Below are positions 39,701 to 50,000 of a DNA stretch of 64,000 nucleotides, piece by piece. Below the pieces are notes generated by a model. That model was given only the letters and a program-made list of their open reading frames with translations, searched no databases and was not told where the DNA came from. Within the stretch, counting starts at the first letter, position 1. Each line of letters starts with the position of its first letter. Origin of the DNA: Glossina fuscipes. Taxonomy: Eukaryota; Arthropoda; Insecta; Diptera; Glossinidae. The DNA is taken from NCBI RefSeq assembly GCF_014805625.2, contig NW_023998427.1, positions 2,112,092 to 2,176,091 of the forward strand, written 5' to 3'. The position numbers and the translations under genes were made by a program.

Positions 39701-42700
39701 ATGACAAAAAGTTGCAAATTTCAAAATTTCTCGGCATCAACCGCTGAGTAATAGTACTTCAGCAACATAAATCGGTATGAGAACTTCTTAAGCATATTAT
39801 TAAAATGCTCTTGTAATCACAATGTTGCGTTTTGTCTTATGTATGTACGTTCCTGTCCCTAACTAAAGGATCTATTAGCGCGTTTTCATCTTGTACAATG
39901 GTTATCCTTTCTTTTTGTATAATATGATGCAGTAGACATTTTCATTCAACCCTTGAAATCAAACTTCTTAGAATCGAAATTTGGTTTTTAAAAATTTGCT
40001 CAAAAAGAATAAGAATAAGAACAACGTTAACTGCTTGCATGGCAGCAACTGCGATGCGTTTGCTGGTTTATCGCCTCGTCTTTTGACTTTTAACTAATGC
40101 AAATGGAAAACTGCACTTTTTAATGGATGACCCGATGAAGTGCCCTTCTTAAACAAATGTAAGATCGTAGTTATTTATTATGTTTATGTCATCTTATTAA
40201 TTTAATTTTGATAAGCGATTTCTACAGGTCAAAATTAGAAAGAATTGGGAAATACCTGCGTAACGTCTAAATTTGATAGACTATTGTCTACCTGAACTAA
40301 TAGCTCAATTAATTTCAATTATTGATTTATTCACCGGTACACCGACACTAATCGTGATGTTAATAATGCTGTTCAATCATACCCCAATTGTCCATTTTGG
40401 TTTCAACGATTTAAAAATGGTGATTTTGATGTCAATGACAAAAAACTGTCTGGAGTACCAAAAAACCTCAAAAATTGCTCAATTAATTGCAAGACTTATT
40501 GGACGAAATCTAAAAGTCTCAAAGAACTTTCGAACGGCTTAGCAATTGACTGATGATCACGTCTGCCTGCGATGGCAACGATCCAAAACGAGAAAGAATA
40601 GCTACCTCGCAAATTGAGAGACAATGGCATTTTGGTCACTTGTTGCATTTCGAATGGGAAGTTCTACGATCCCCAATGCCACTCACCAGACAGGGCGCCT
40701 TCTGATTACCACTTGCTCAGATCGGTGCAACATGGCTTGACTGGCACGCACCAATATAAGTCCTTTCGGCACGATATCGCCATGTCGCCAAAAATATGGT
40801 AAAATGTTGTAGAAAATGATGGAAAATATTTTGACCAATGTATGATTGCTCTAATTTTTCGCGAACACATAATAAATATCTTTCAAATGGTTATAGTTTC
40901 TGAATAGTATAAAGAAAGCATGGATAGGGTACAGCTCTCTATTTTGGTCTCATATTCAAAATTAATTGTCCGTCTTTTGTCACATTCTTTCAAATGCTTC
41001 AAATCTTGATTAATATTTCAAGTGATTGTTTTATTATAGTATTTTGTAATATAACTTGTTAAGCACTTTTGCTTTTCAAAGGCAGAGTTGGGATCGCGTG
41101 CCTAAAATATGTAGGCGACTAAATTAGCTTGTAACCATGTAATGGCACAATAAAATGTATAGAATAGAAACAATTGTTGTACAGAGAGACATCCGTTTTA
41201 CTTTCACAAAAAAATTTTGGACTCTCTTAGTATTTAGTTTAGTTTTGAGATAAAGCTGACTAAATAGATTGCATAGCAATTCAGGGCGGGCTTAATGTTA
41301 TGTTTTCTACAATATGATAAAACATCCAATGACAGCTTTGGTATTTGCTTACTTTATAAACAATTCCTTTAGAATGCCTAGTAATTGTTATTACAAGAAC
41401 AAACTTAAAGTGGGATTATACTATACATAAAAAATGCTGTACAATGTGCAAATGCAGAAATAAATGCGTTATGGATAAATTGATAGGTAAAAAATTGAAG
41501 TTCGAATTGAATGTAAAATTTTATTAAAACTGAAGACTGAAGCGTTCATAAGATATTTGTAACATGTGCCTCAATAAGTTCATAGGATGACGAGTCCATA
41601 TAACTAAATGAACATCAACTTGTAAACTAATTGTCGAAATGTTATTAAATTTTAACACATTTCGTTTGAAGATTGATATTATCTACGATATCTCATGATA
41701 TGTGATTGGCAATAGTCATCCTACGAATTTATTGATTAATATATTATATACATACTTTGATTCAACTAGTGTTTTTTTTTCCTTGTTTTCTGTCGTGAAA
41801 CTTAATTTTACTAGGAAAGAGATTAGGTTTAAAAACAATCACCCAAACATACAAACGCATTCTTTAAGAGACAGATTATTGTGAAAGGGCATAAGACTCT
41901 GTTTTCTTAATAAAACATATTATGCATGCAATCAAAAAGTTCATATATAAATTTTATTATATCTAATAGTTAGCTTTAAGTTGTTTACTGACGAATCATT
42001 TGAAGGAGAATTGTAACCGGATATTTGGTTGCTTAAAATTCATTACTGAACGGAAATGACGACTGAAAAGGCGAATATAGGTAGTTGAAGCACTTTGGAT
42101 TTTAAATTTTCTTCTTCTTTTCCCTTAATAAAAAAGTCTGCATATATATATATATATAATACATACACACTAACTGAGTGATAGGTCGTTATTGCTGTTG
42201 CTGCTCTTATTGCCGCCTGTGATGATGGTAAATAAGTTTTGAAACTACTTTTATGTGCTAACATAAGTACGTATCGTAATTTTGTTCACTTTTGGGATAT
42301 TTGCGGGTTACTCTTTCTCGCTTTGTCACTTTCTCACTTTCTCAATTTCTCACTTTCCCCCTTTCTCGCGTTCTCCTATTCGTCTTGTCTCTTGCGTACG
42401 TTAGAAAAGGTCTACGTAACGAAAACAATAACAAGCACAAGCGCTTAGTATGTTATGCAAGCATGTATTGTAATTATTGTTGTGTGTATTTTGTTGGTGT
42501 TGACAATAATTAATGGTATTAGGGTTAAAATGTCACTAACAATTAATGCTTTTAATGCGGTCGTTGCTGCTGCTATTTTTCTCGGTCTGTGCTAAATATT
42601 GCTTTTAATTTCAATTATTTTGCTACACAAACAGATGAGTTTAATAAAATTAATAAAAGTGTTTCCCTGTTGACATTCATGTTATACATAGATACCTACG

Positions 42701-45626
42701 TCTATGGCCATTTTTAACACCAACAGATTACACTGATTGAATTCAATCAGTATATGTAATGATTATTAAATTTTTATATCCTTCTCGAGGGAGTAGTAAA
42801 AGATTCATAAGATGTTTGCAATATTAAAATAAATATTGCATCGAAATCCGACCCCATAGAGTGCGTGGGTATATTCCTAATCTGAGTGAAAGATAGCTAT
42901 ATCCAGCCAGTCTGTCTTTTGATTTCAAATACTCACAAAGTTAAAGTTTTACCCATAATAACAAATTTCGTCATAAATTCCGTATCTCGTCGTCGTGAAC
43001 TGCAGTTATAAAATCTCAGACGGAAATGAATTTTTCTCTTCCTCTTTTATTTATTCTTTTAAGCCCGTAAATGTGGCTAATTGACATAAGATAATTTGCA
43101 AAGAACGAGTGCGTACAGGGAATTATACAATCCAATCGCTTGAGAGCGTATCTGCAGTTCACATTTTCGATCGAGATGTTGACAGAGTTTCTATAAAAGA
43201 GCCAGTTACTGTTATTAACAACTTCCCGTCAAGGGGAAATCCGCGAGCACGTATATTCTAAGATGTATTTTAAAAGTTCATTAAACTGGCCACTAAGTCC
43301 ACTATCCTAATTTCAGCCATATTTCGCTTTTGCTATTTTTCTGTTGGTTATTTGGATGAGATCAATGGAGGAGGTGTTACTTTTTTATTAATTTGTCTTT
43401 CGGACTACCTTGCCAGATTTTGTCAAATGACTATATTTTATGCGGGTATATTTTTTATATGGCGTTTCTCAAAACATTTTCTGCTCGCGCTATAGCTGAG
43501 TATTTGGATAAGATATTTTATGAATGTTCTCGTAGCGATTTTTGCGCAGCGTACATCGATGTGGATTGATACAGCGTTCAATACTGTATAATTTTGTCAA
43601 GATAGGTCAAATCCCCCGATTTCTTGTAATCGTACATTGAAAATATAACCAACTTTTTCCGCTTATGTTCGCATACGTAGAAAATGCAGGCATTTATCTT
43701 CAGACCACGGTATTCCGATTTCGTCACTCGGGTTTTTTTGAAATTCAGCTTGGTTAAGCGAAAGATGTAAAGACACCTACGATTTTTATTTATATCTTTA
43801 AATATAGCTAACAATGAAAAATGCGAACAAAGCAAATACGGAAAATACTGTGCCAAAAATATCGGATATAAACGATACGAAGCTTACGTTATTAGATAAA
43901 AAAATATATATATGGAACATTGCAAATGTTTCATGTAAGACTATAACGCGATTTAAACAGTTCAATAATGTATAGGGTGAACCAATTAGTAATGAATATT
44001 TTTTCCGTCGTTATTCTGTCCATTATTTTCTTTGCAGGTTACCGCGAAAAATTACACAGTTGCACAGCGTATAGAAATTATTGAAATTTATTAAAAAAAA
44101 CAATGAAGCTTGACGCGTATTATCCAGATGTGCCTCCTCCTGATTACCATTACTTCAGTTCGATGCAGTCATGTTTAGTGGATGAGCAAATTTGCAGTGT
44201 TGGACTTGTCCGAAAATGTGTTGATGACCCATTTTCAGCTTGGAACTGAGGTGTATGAGGTGCCTACCGTGAGGGTTCACAAGCGTAGGATAGATATGCG
44301 CGGATCTAATAATTAAATGTAAGTGCGAACAGGTAGTTGATTACAAACCCATTTCAGCTCCGTTTTGCGCATGCGAGATTAAGTTCGTATTTATTTAATT
44401 CGTTTTATAAATAAAAAAAAAAGTTTTCCATTTTCAGAAGAAAAATATGTTTTTCAAGGCAAAAGTGGCATTGCAGTTACCGTGAATACAGAGCGCTACA
44501 TATTTCTGTCGGTTTGTCTCGTATTCTTTTGTTTAGCCAACAGATCGCAATTTTTGAGACATTTTGATGAAATTTGGTACACTGATGTGCTTTGAGCCAA
44601 CAACAAACGCTATGGAAAATGGTTGGGATTGGTCCAGCTTTTCGACCACATTCACAACAACCTCAAAAATTTTCAAAATTCGCGATAAGTAATAGTATTT
44701 TGACGTTCGAAATTGATATGAAAGTTTTGGTGGCCCGTGGAAGGATATAATTTTCAACGTTACATGGTGAAAATTGGTGCATCATAGTTGACTGTTTATT
44801 TTCATTCCCGAAAGTGGAAGTGTTAATTTATAAAGACATTTGAAATATCAATTTTAATTAGAATTGAAAAATATTAATTCGAAAGCAAATTGAAAAAAAA
44901 AACATATGAGTTTTAATTAGAATCCCAAATTTAAATAATATATCGATCAATAATTCTCGTGACTAAAAAAAAATGTAAAATTGCACACAAAACTCGACTT
45001 AATTCATTAATACAGTTTCTTTCAAGTGCGGTCGCTTAGTTAATCTAATCACTCGATACCTTTTTCTGTAGAATAAATTGTGAATACACTCAAAATACAC
45101 TTCAGGTCTTCCACGGACCTCGTCATTCGATCTAAATCCTTCTCTTTGGAATATTCTTATGAGATTTGCAAGCAGGTGTCGGCCAGATGTGAACAGCTCT
45201 GTGAATAGGGTAGCGATCCAAACATCAATCAATTCATTCTATCTTGTCACACGATACACTTATACCATTCTGGATAAAAACGATATCCATATGGAAAAAA
45301 GCTCTCATGCCTACACTATTATGTAAAGTGGTGATATTTGTGATCCTGATTTTTGATGTCCTTAGGATATCAGCGTGCGGTAGTGTTAAGTAAGTTCAGA
45401 GTCGATGCGGTAGAATAATTTCGATTCTTTTCACGGAAGTGCAGAGTTTAATATTTCGTTTGGGTGTTGGCATGCAGACGATGCTCGCAAAAACCTTTTG
45501 AACGGCGAAATGCCTGCTTGTGCTAACTTGAAGACTGTTTGCGAAACACTGTCATTATGGTTATAGTCATTTTGCGTGGTTTTGGTTAAGAAGCCAAACT
45601 TTCAACGCTCGCTCCCTATCCCTTTT

Positions 45627-45665
<39 letters not shown>

Positions 45666-47131
45666 TTGGACCTAACCATGTCTGCCGAGGCCGATTAAAC
45701 TAGCAACTATTCTTAGGTTTAATCGACTTCTTTTTTTCTCCCTTTAAGCGGAATGAAGAAGAACAATCGTATTCTACCAATGACAGTATTTTGTGTTATT
45801 TATGCGTCGACGTTAGCGTTACTGTTTAGGCAGACTGAAGTTGTCAATTGAAGCATCTAAAGAAGTTATTGCACTCTGTAAGTGTTTATATCCATTTATA
45901 CGTCAACGCCTGCTCCGAATTGTAGATAAAAGTCTTATGATTGTTGAGTGAGCGTAGCTGCGAACGAATTGCTATTTGAATTGACAAATAGAACAAATAT
46001 GTAAAAAAGCATGAATATATCGTGCAATCCTTTGACACTGATAATAATGAAGAAACACAAATCATGTAACATAATTCACGTAATGCGCTATGAAATTCAT
46101 GATGTAATATGAAATTAAAATGAAAAATATGCGGAGTATTGTCTTATAAAGGTGAACAGAAGTAACATAGGTCTGCAGATGTCACTAATTATCAAATATC
46201 AGAAAACACAGTGTTTCTGAATTCATGGAATCGTTGAATGATTTATAGCAGTACTATTAAGGCCTATCTCATGTAATTCAATGTTAATCAGAATGTGTAA
46301 TAATTTCGTTAAGTAAATTTAAATTGAATTTCTTTACATCATTTGCTCTTACGCAAATGCCAGAAACCTCTGAATTTTTCCAATTTATGTTTCCGAAGAA
46401 AACCATGCTGTTTTGCTCGAGAAGAAATGAGTTTCTGTTAACTGTAATGCCATGACTTGTAGCTATGATGTTTATGGAGTGTATTTTGCAAAATTTAACA
46501 AAAATTTTGCTACGAATCCGAATGTTCTATAAAAATCCGATTCTGGGTTTCAGCCTAAGTGTTTAGAAAATGTTAAATTGGGAATGTGTCTCAACAGCTT
46601 TTCTGCATAGTTCGTCATTCATAATGCTGCATTTAATTGAAATTTTTGAATGTAATTCTCGTAGGTAGTTCTTTATGTATCCTGTTCACGTTTCATCTGT
46701 ATTTCGCTCAGCATTCACAAATATTCATTATTCGTTAATAGATAGATATGTTGTGCATTGCAGTGAGTTTACGTAGTTAGTTTATGTCTGCAATCACTGC
46801 GGTTTTGATTTCATTGTTTCTCTCATGCGTTTTAGTAATGATACCTTTTTACATAAGATATGTTGATTTAAATAGGAGTAGATTTCAATTGCGGACTATA
46901 TTCTAAAGTTTTTTTTGTTGTTTTTTGATGGTAATTATCCCAATCCCAAAAATACGATCGCAAATATTGCTATCTTGGCCGCGAATGCATTTTCGATTTG
47001 CCTATCGCTTTGCCCTAATCGCATTTTCACAAAATGAATTGTGTAGTATTTAAATAATATTCAATAAAGTTTTGTATTTACAAAAGCAGTTACTATTAAA
47101 AATTTATAAAATGCGCATACAAACAAACAAA

Positions 47132-47165
<34 letters not shown>

Positions 47166-47418
47166 AACACACACACATAAACACACACACATATATTATA
47201 ATCTTTCTTAATTACAATTGGAATATCGAAAGAGAGAGGAAATGCACACCAATGCAATGCGTGGACAGAAAAAGACATAATACAAATAAAAAACAATATG
47301 ACGTACACAACGCATGAGTAATAATTAATTAATATTTACAATAAATACCACTTATACGTCTGACTGCTTCTTTTTTGTACGCAGTTTTTGCGCCACTATC
47401 GCATCGCCAGACTCGTCA

Positions 47419-47455
<37 letters not shown>

Positions 47456-48765
47456 GTTATGTTTATATATTTAAATTCATAATGATAACAATGATAATGA
47501 CGCCGTTTACTGTACTTTGAATATATTATGAAAGCAATTAAAAATAAATTATTTAAATTAAAACTGAAATAAATTTCAATCATTAAATAAATATGTATTC
47601 AAATTTATTGACACAGGCAAGCAAGCATCATACTATTGCAAAGAAAGTCGTTCAACATTTAGTCTTTAGGAAATAATATACCTGAGTGAAATATTAACTT
47701 TTTCATTTCATTTCATCGAATCGACGCAATAGTCTTCTTCACTTACTATTCACTTACTTAAATTACACTTTTCTCTTCTCAGTATGAAATTTAAATCGAT
47801 TTTAATCGCTTTATCCATTTTGTTAGATTAGTTGATTGTATAGATTGGCGAGAATTATTACATGTACATGTTGTGTATAGAAATCTATTTTCACATAAAT
47901 CTATTTTTTAAAAATGACAGGCAGCGTTATGGGCTAAGAAATCGAATTTTCCGACAGATATCGTAAACATTGAACCTCAATAATTGTTATCACAATTGAT
48001 TCATCACTTCTGCCTAAATACATATCGTTTTTACTTGCTTTTAATGCCAGTATGCATGTGTTTTGTTACGTATTTATGCAAAAACCTTCCTTTAGTATAT
48101 CGAACCAATTAATTCCAATATATATATTTGTCTGTTACTTTTAATATAATTCGCATAGAGTTTGCGATAAGTAGTAGCTATCAAGATATTCGACCAAGAT
48201 CGAATGTGAATAATTTTCCGCTTCTTAATTTCATTTAAGAGCGATTGATATCAATTTGTAATTAAAATGCCACTTAATTGCACAAAAAAACAGTTAATAG
48301 CAAAAACAAAGAAAAAAAAAAAAGATAAAATCTTACTGCATTGGGCTTCATCCGATTTATCTTCGCAATCGTCAGTCATATCACAACGAAAATGTGGCGG
48401 CAGACAGTAAGTTTTATTGAAGATGTATTGGCTGCAACTAATTTGACCGCCCTCGCATTCGGGTGGTGCTAAAGGAGCAATAATAAAACATAAGAAGAGT
48501 AAATATTTTATTTATTTATTTTTTTTTTTTTAACACAAATAATGATTAAAATCGTGTATAAAAGTGAAATACATACGACAAGATTGTTGTTCATCCTCGC
48601 CCCCGTCGCAATCCTTTTGATAGTTGCAAACCCACAGAGAAGTAATACATTTCCCATCATTACAACGAAACATACCTTGGGCACATGGCACATTGGGAGA
48701 TGCAATGGAACTGATAGCATCGGTGCTTTCACCAAATGTTATACGGCTGCCATCATTTTGACCAC
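18251..48765 (-). CDS. mgl: Megalin (LRP2-like) endocytic receptor, 12 exons, 5' end missing
   Basis: This is a giant single-pass endocytic receptor of the LDL-receptor family. Megalin takes up many extracellular ligands at epithelial surfaces through clathrin-coated pits. I joined 48765-48577, 48468-48337, 36731-36456, 32736-32482, 32397-30118, 30056-24405, 24336-24125, 24059-23653, 23562-22064, 21975-21663, 21598-19412 and 18764-18251. All introns are GT-AG with matching phase, and 13,916 nt give 4,637 residues plus stop. Domain order: LA x6, EGF x2, propellers 1-2 with EGFs, LA x8, EGF x2, propellers 3-6 with EGFs, LA x10, EGF x2, propeller 7, EGF, LA x11, EGF x2, propeller 8, EGFs, transmembrane helix (about 4436-4462) and a tail with FSNPMY. 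The order and counts match LRP2/megalin rather than LRP1. The signal peptide and probably one LA repeat lie in 5' exon(s) not found. Drosophila Mgl is, as I recall, about 4,770 residues. Confidence 0.95.
18454..18510 (-). other. mgl: Candidate exitron (57-nt exonic intron) in the mgl tail
   Basis: Read on the minus strand, this segment starts GTAATTTTAATC after AATG and ends ATATTGCAG before GTATTT, with a CTTAAT branch-like motif about 20 nt before the AG. The length, 57 nt, is that of a typical fly mini-intron and exactly 19 codons. It has no stop, so both retention and removal keep the frame. Removal would join TNG directly to IYEVPHD. Whether it is spliced cannot be told from sequence. 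Confidence 0.5.
18765..19411 (-). other. Last mgl intron
   Basis: A 647-nt intron between the transmembrane exon and the tail exon. A plus-strand ORF that crosses it is a shadow. Nothing else is recognised. Confidence 0.85.
19412..21598 (-). CDS. mgl: mgl exon: end of cluster IV, propeller 8, EGFs, transmembrane helix
   Basis: It completes one LA repeat and adds five more (total 11 in cluster IV), then EGF ([14 protein letters not shown]), calcium-binding EGF ([15 protein letters not shown]), propeller 8 (ILFWADS, LYWAEVD, IYWSDAG, IIYWVDT, MYWVTRD), EGF ([12 protein letters not shown]) and a last EGF (CLCQNGGFC...GTRCE). A hydrophobic stretch of about 27 residues rich in Val, Ile, Met and Ala follows, then the stop-transfer RKKP. 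Donor CCATT|GTAAGTATC, phase 2. Confidence 0.95.
21663..21975 (-). CDS. mgl: mgl exon: LA repeats 4-6 of cluster IV
   Basis: It encodes [20 protein letters not shown] through [10 protein letters not shown], a repeat with an extra loop ([20 protein letters not shown]), and the first half of a third, ending NNRCIPK across the junction. Acceptor TTTCGCAG; donor CCAAA|GTAATT. The neighbouring introns are 88 and 64 nt. Confidence 0.93.
22064..23562 (-). CDS. mgl: mgl exon: EGF, propeller 7, start of LA cluster IV
   Basis: It completes one EGF, adds a second ([16 protein letters not shown]), then propeller 7 (YMYFCD, LYWLDR, LYFTSW, IYWADA, LYWSDW), an EGF ([14 protein letters not shown]) with a longer loop, and the first three LA repeats of cluster IV, ending GSDEDPAVC. 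Acceptor CCATTTAG; donor TGCC|GTGAGT. Confidence 0.94.
23653..24059 (-). CDS. mgl: mgl exon: end of cluster III and EGF start
   Basis: It opens inside an LA repeat ([20 protein letters not shown]), adds two more (ending HSDEVDC and ESDEPAHC), then most of a calcium-binding EGF ([16 protein letters not shown]) up to NQGYK. The donor read as TATAA|GTCAGT is weak. It is preferred to the GTATTC site four bases on because it restores the EGF frame ([11 protein letters not shown]). Confidence 0.9.
24125..24336 (-). CDS. mgl: mgl exon: LA repeats of cluster III
   Basis: This 212-nt exon encodes a repeat with an insertion ([20 protein letters not shown]) and the first half of the next ([16 protein letters not shown]), ending exactly at CAG|GTCTGC. 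It is bounded by introns of 68 and 65 nt. The donor GTCTGC is weak, but only this site keeps the frame. Confidence 0.92.
24405..30056 (-). CDS. mgl: mgl giant exon: LA cluster II, propellers 3-6, start of cluster III
   Basis: This single exon is 5,652 nt. In order it encodes seven LA repeats (completing the eight of cluster II), two EGFs, propeller 3, EGF ([12 protein letters not shown]), propeller 4, EGF ([14 protein letters not shown]), propeller 5, EGF ([15 protein letters not shown]), propeller 6 (IYWTDSS, LFFTDWG, LYWTDA, YIYWTDL), EGF ([14 protein letters not shown]) and six LA repeats of cluster III. Propeller 4 has the weakest YWTD strands. The third LA of cluster III has a longer end ([13 protein letters not shown]). 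Acceptor TTTCTTTCAG; donor TGTA|GTAAGT. Confidence 0.96.
30118..32397 (-). CDS. mgl: mgl exon: EGF pair, propellers 1 and 2, first LA of cluster II
   Basis: This 2.28-kb exon starts with an EGF module ([11 protein letters not shown]), then a calcium-binding EGF ([15 protein letters not shown]). Next come propeller 1 (LYWSD, IYVAD, VFWCD and IFWTD strands), EGF ([14 protein letters not shown]), propeller 2 (IYYSD, LYYID, IFFSEWD, VYWCD, MYITDW), EGF ([13 protein letters not shown]) and an LA repeat ending [12 protein letters not shown]. Acceptor TAATTTAG; donor ACAA|GTAAGT. EGF plus propeller blocks release ligand at endosomal pH in this family. Confidence 0.95.
32482..32736 (-). CDS. mgl: mgl exon: two LA repeats (end of cluster I)
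   Basis: It is bounded by acceptor GCTTATAG and donor TGCT|GTAAGT. It encodes [18 protein letters not shown]... ending DESDEANC, then an LA repeat with an eight-residue insertion ending [10 protein letters not shown]. These are the fifth and sixth visible repeats of the N-terminal cluster. Confidence 0.93.
34740..34990 (+). repeat. Mini-me-like dispersed repeat
   Basis: It contains GATGGACGGACGGAGCGGAC (GTCY core, complement), CATGCTTAAATTGACTGAG, then TTTATACTTTATAGGGTC and CCTTCTGCATGTTGCAAAC. This order is that of the widespread fly repeat with a GGAC-rich block followed by a TA-rich block. Confidence 0.6.
35040..35990 (+). mobile_element. Degenerate mariner transposase copy
   Basis: In changing frames this reads as a mariner D,D34D transposase. 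There is a possible start at 35,069 ([10 protein letters not shown]), the FxxFRxGKFDV helix-turn-helix border (35,181-35,216; the usual Trp is a TGA stop), a segment around the first catalytic Asp (35,421-35,453), QLMRLKRAI, a VFHNDN segment with the second catalytic Asp (about 35,615-35,632), and [10 protein letters not shown] (35,700-35,730), a decayed form of YSPDLAPSD. Multiple frameshifts and stops show it is inactive. Terminal inverted repeats were not identified. Confidence 0.7.
36456..36731 (-). CDS. mgl: mgl exon: two LA repeats
   Basis: It encodes a long LA repeat starting [12 protein letters not shown], with an insertion of about 12 residues before its second half ([14 protein letters not shown]), and a regular one ending [10 protein letters not shown]. 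Two acceptors are close together: CCAG at 36,732-36,733 and TATAG at 36,725-36,726. Only the first keeps the frame from the upstream exon, so I chose it. The donor is TGCA|GTAAGT. Confidence 0.9.
38695..38870 (-). repeat. Dispersed GTCY-core repeat, inverted copy
   Basis: It contains CATATAACGACTTTTCAAGG and TCCGATCCGAACCGTTTTC. Reverse-complemented, these follow the same order as the 44,505 and 59,020 copies. Confidence 0.45.
40230..40850 (+). mobile_element. Internally deleted mariner relic
   Basis: The frame at 40,389-40,460 reads [19 protein letters not shown], a near-perfect mariner N-terminal motif, followed by [13 protein letters not shown]. After a deletion that removes the first two catalytic Asp regions, the C-terminal part appears: [18 protein letters not shown] (about 40,692-40,745) and [10 protein letters not shown] near 40,814-40,843. 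The two parts are in different frames. Confidence 0.85.
44030..44290 (+). mobile_element. Mariner relic joining N- and C-terminal ends
   Basis: An N-terminal-like segment ([15 protein letters not shown], 44,049-44,093) is followed within 35 bp by a C-terminal mariner segment ([15 protein letters not shown], from about 44,132) and then [14 protein letters not shown]. The central transposase is missing. The two ends may come from one deleted element or from two elements. Confidence 0.6.
44505..44760 (+). repeat. Dispersed GTCY-core repeat, copy
   Basis: It shares TCTGTCGGTTTGTC, AGATCGCAATTTTTGAGA, TTTGGTACACTGATGTGCTT and CAGCTTTTCGACCAC with the copies at 4,490 and 59,020. Confidence 0.5.
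45635..45659. repeat. (CT)n microsatellite
   Basis: A run of about 12 CT dinucleotides within an mgl intron. Confidence 0.95.
47134..47191. repeat. (CA)n microsatellite with interruptions
   Basis: An AC run preceded by an AAAC run and interrupted twice by ATAA. The ORFs across it are artefacts of the repeat. Confidence 0.95.
47420..47449. repeat. (TA)n microsatellite
   Basis: A perfect run of about 15 TA dinucleotides. Confidence 0.95.
48337..48468 (-). CDS. mgl: mgl exon: LA repeat 2 of those visible
   Basis: Acceptor CTCCTTTAG and donor TGCA|GTAAGA; both sides are phase 1. It encodes one LA repeat running from [13 protein letters not shown] through [16 protein letters not shown]. The exon is not contained in an ORF of 60 codons because of nearby stops, but cysteine spacing and flanking splice sites make it secure. 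Confidence 0.9.
48577..48765 (-). CDS. mgl: mgl exon (most 5' found): linker and first visible LA repeat
   Basis: Acceptor CTTTCAG at 48,766-48,767 and donor TGTC|GTATGT. It encodes a Ser/Gly/Thr-rich linker starting [20 protein letters not shown], then an LA repeat from [15 protein letters not shown] to EDEQQSC. Calcium-binding acidic residues are present, though the usual SDE is GED. It enters in phase 1, so an upstream exon must end with one spare base. There is no start codon and no hydrophobic leader. Confidence 0.88.
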
Positions 48766-49037
48766 CTGAAAGTGTAAAGGAGAGCTTGATAAGAAATGGA
48801 AAATTAATTTATCTCTTTTTTATTCGTTTTCTGATCAATTATTTCTGAAATATCATTTCAGATAGATAACGAAACCGTATCATATTTTCTTATTGAGCTA
48901 TTGTTTTATGGTGGATTAAGGCCTTCATATAGTGAGGGTTATATGTTTAATGTATTAATAGCTTGTACGGTGGTATGGCAATCGATGTAAAGTCAAAGTT
49001 GCTTGATCTAGATAGTATTGCATATAAAATTTAAACA

Positions 49038-49076
<39 letters not shown>

Positions 49077-49762
49077 TTTCTCATAAATTAAATTAAATTT
49101 TGTTTATTTATTGTAAATAATGCAACACCTCCAAGTTATTTGTTATTTGCAATGAGAACTATCGAAACAGTTGTATTTATATTTCAAACAAACAAGCGCA
49201 CACCGTTTAATTGTTCACGTATTATCTATTCATAATATTGAACAAGCAAACTCGTCATTCTTCATGTCGTTTGTTATATTTTAATTTAAAATCTTTGTAA
49301 CTTTGCTTGAAATATTTGCTTCTTTATCCATTTCTCTTCCTAAATAAATTGAAATCATCTCTAGTATTTTCATGATCACATTGGTCCAATAATCCATTCG
49401 TATCGTTTTCTTCTTGTTTTCTCGTACTGTCACTATAAGCGATTATAATAACACGTTTTAGATAAATTTTATGATATCTTTTCGATTTCGATTTGTAAAA
49501 CAATTCAATATTCTCCAAAGCACCTTGGTATAACCAATCTTGTTTTCTAGAGGTATTTCAGACGTAATAAACATTTGTTATGTTCGTGTCCAAGAAAGTG
49601 CTCTGGGTTGGTAGTGATAATATTCAAAGATTTATTATTAAAAAGAAGACGCCATCATTTTCGATTTGCATATATGATGTTATATACTTAAGTTAATGCG
49701 ATCACGCCTGAGGGACCATTCGCAGTAGTTAAGATTTTAAAAAGTTACCTTTTTTCAGACAT

Positions 49763-50000
49763 GACTTGGTAGATAGATTATGTGGATTCAATAGCACCAA
49801 TACAATAGGATGACGTTGCAGACATTTTATGTGAATTTAATAGGGTCAGTGTGATAGGATGACGTTTAAACAGATTATATGGATTCAATAGGATCAATAT
49901 GATAAGATGACGTTGTAAACAGATTTTATGGAGGCAATAGCACCAATACGACACCCTGGGGTTGTCCATAGACTATATGGGTTCAACAGGGCCAAAGGGA
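49763..50000. repeat. 49-bp minisatellite, five diverged units
   Basis: Units start at 49,763, 49,812, 49,861, 49,909 and 49,958 (period 49, once 48). Each has a GACGTTG-like start, an AGATTATATGGATTCAATAG-like middle and an AATA-GAT end. They are diverged but collinear. The period is not a multiple of three, so the minus-strand ORF across the array is not a repeat protein. Confidence 0.88.

Larger units (their letters stand above)
36732..48336 (-). other. Long mgl intron (11.6 kb)
   Basis: This intron separates LA repeat exons. It contains degenerate mariner relics (40.2-40.85 and 44.03-44.29 kb), dispersed GTCY-core repeats (38.7 and 44.5 kb), CT, CA and TA microsatellites and a long T-run (37,519-37,543). 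I found no additional LA-type exon in it on the minus strand. Confidence 0.8.

Noticed and set aside
47072..47317. ORFs with Thr-His or Cys-Val repeats
   Set aside because: They are translations of the (CA)n tract.
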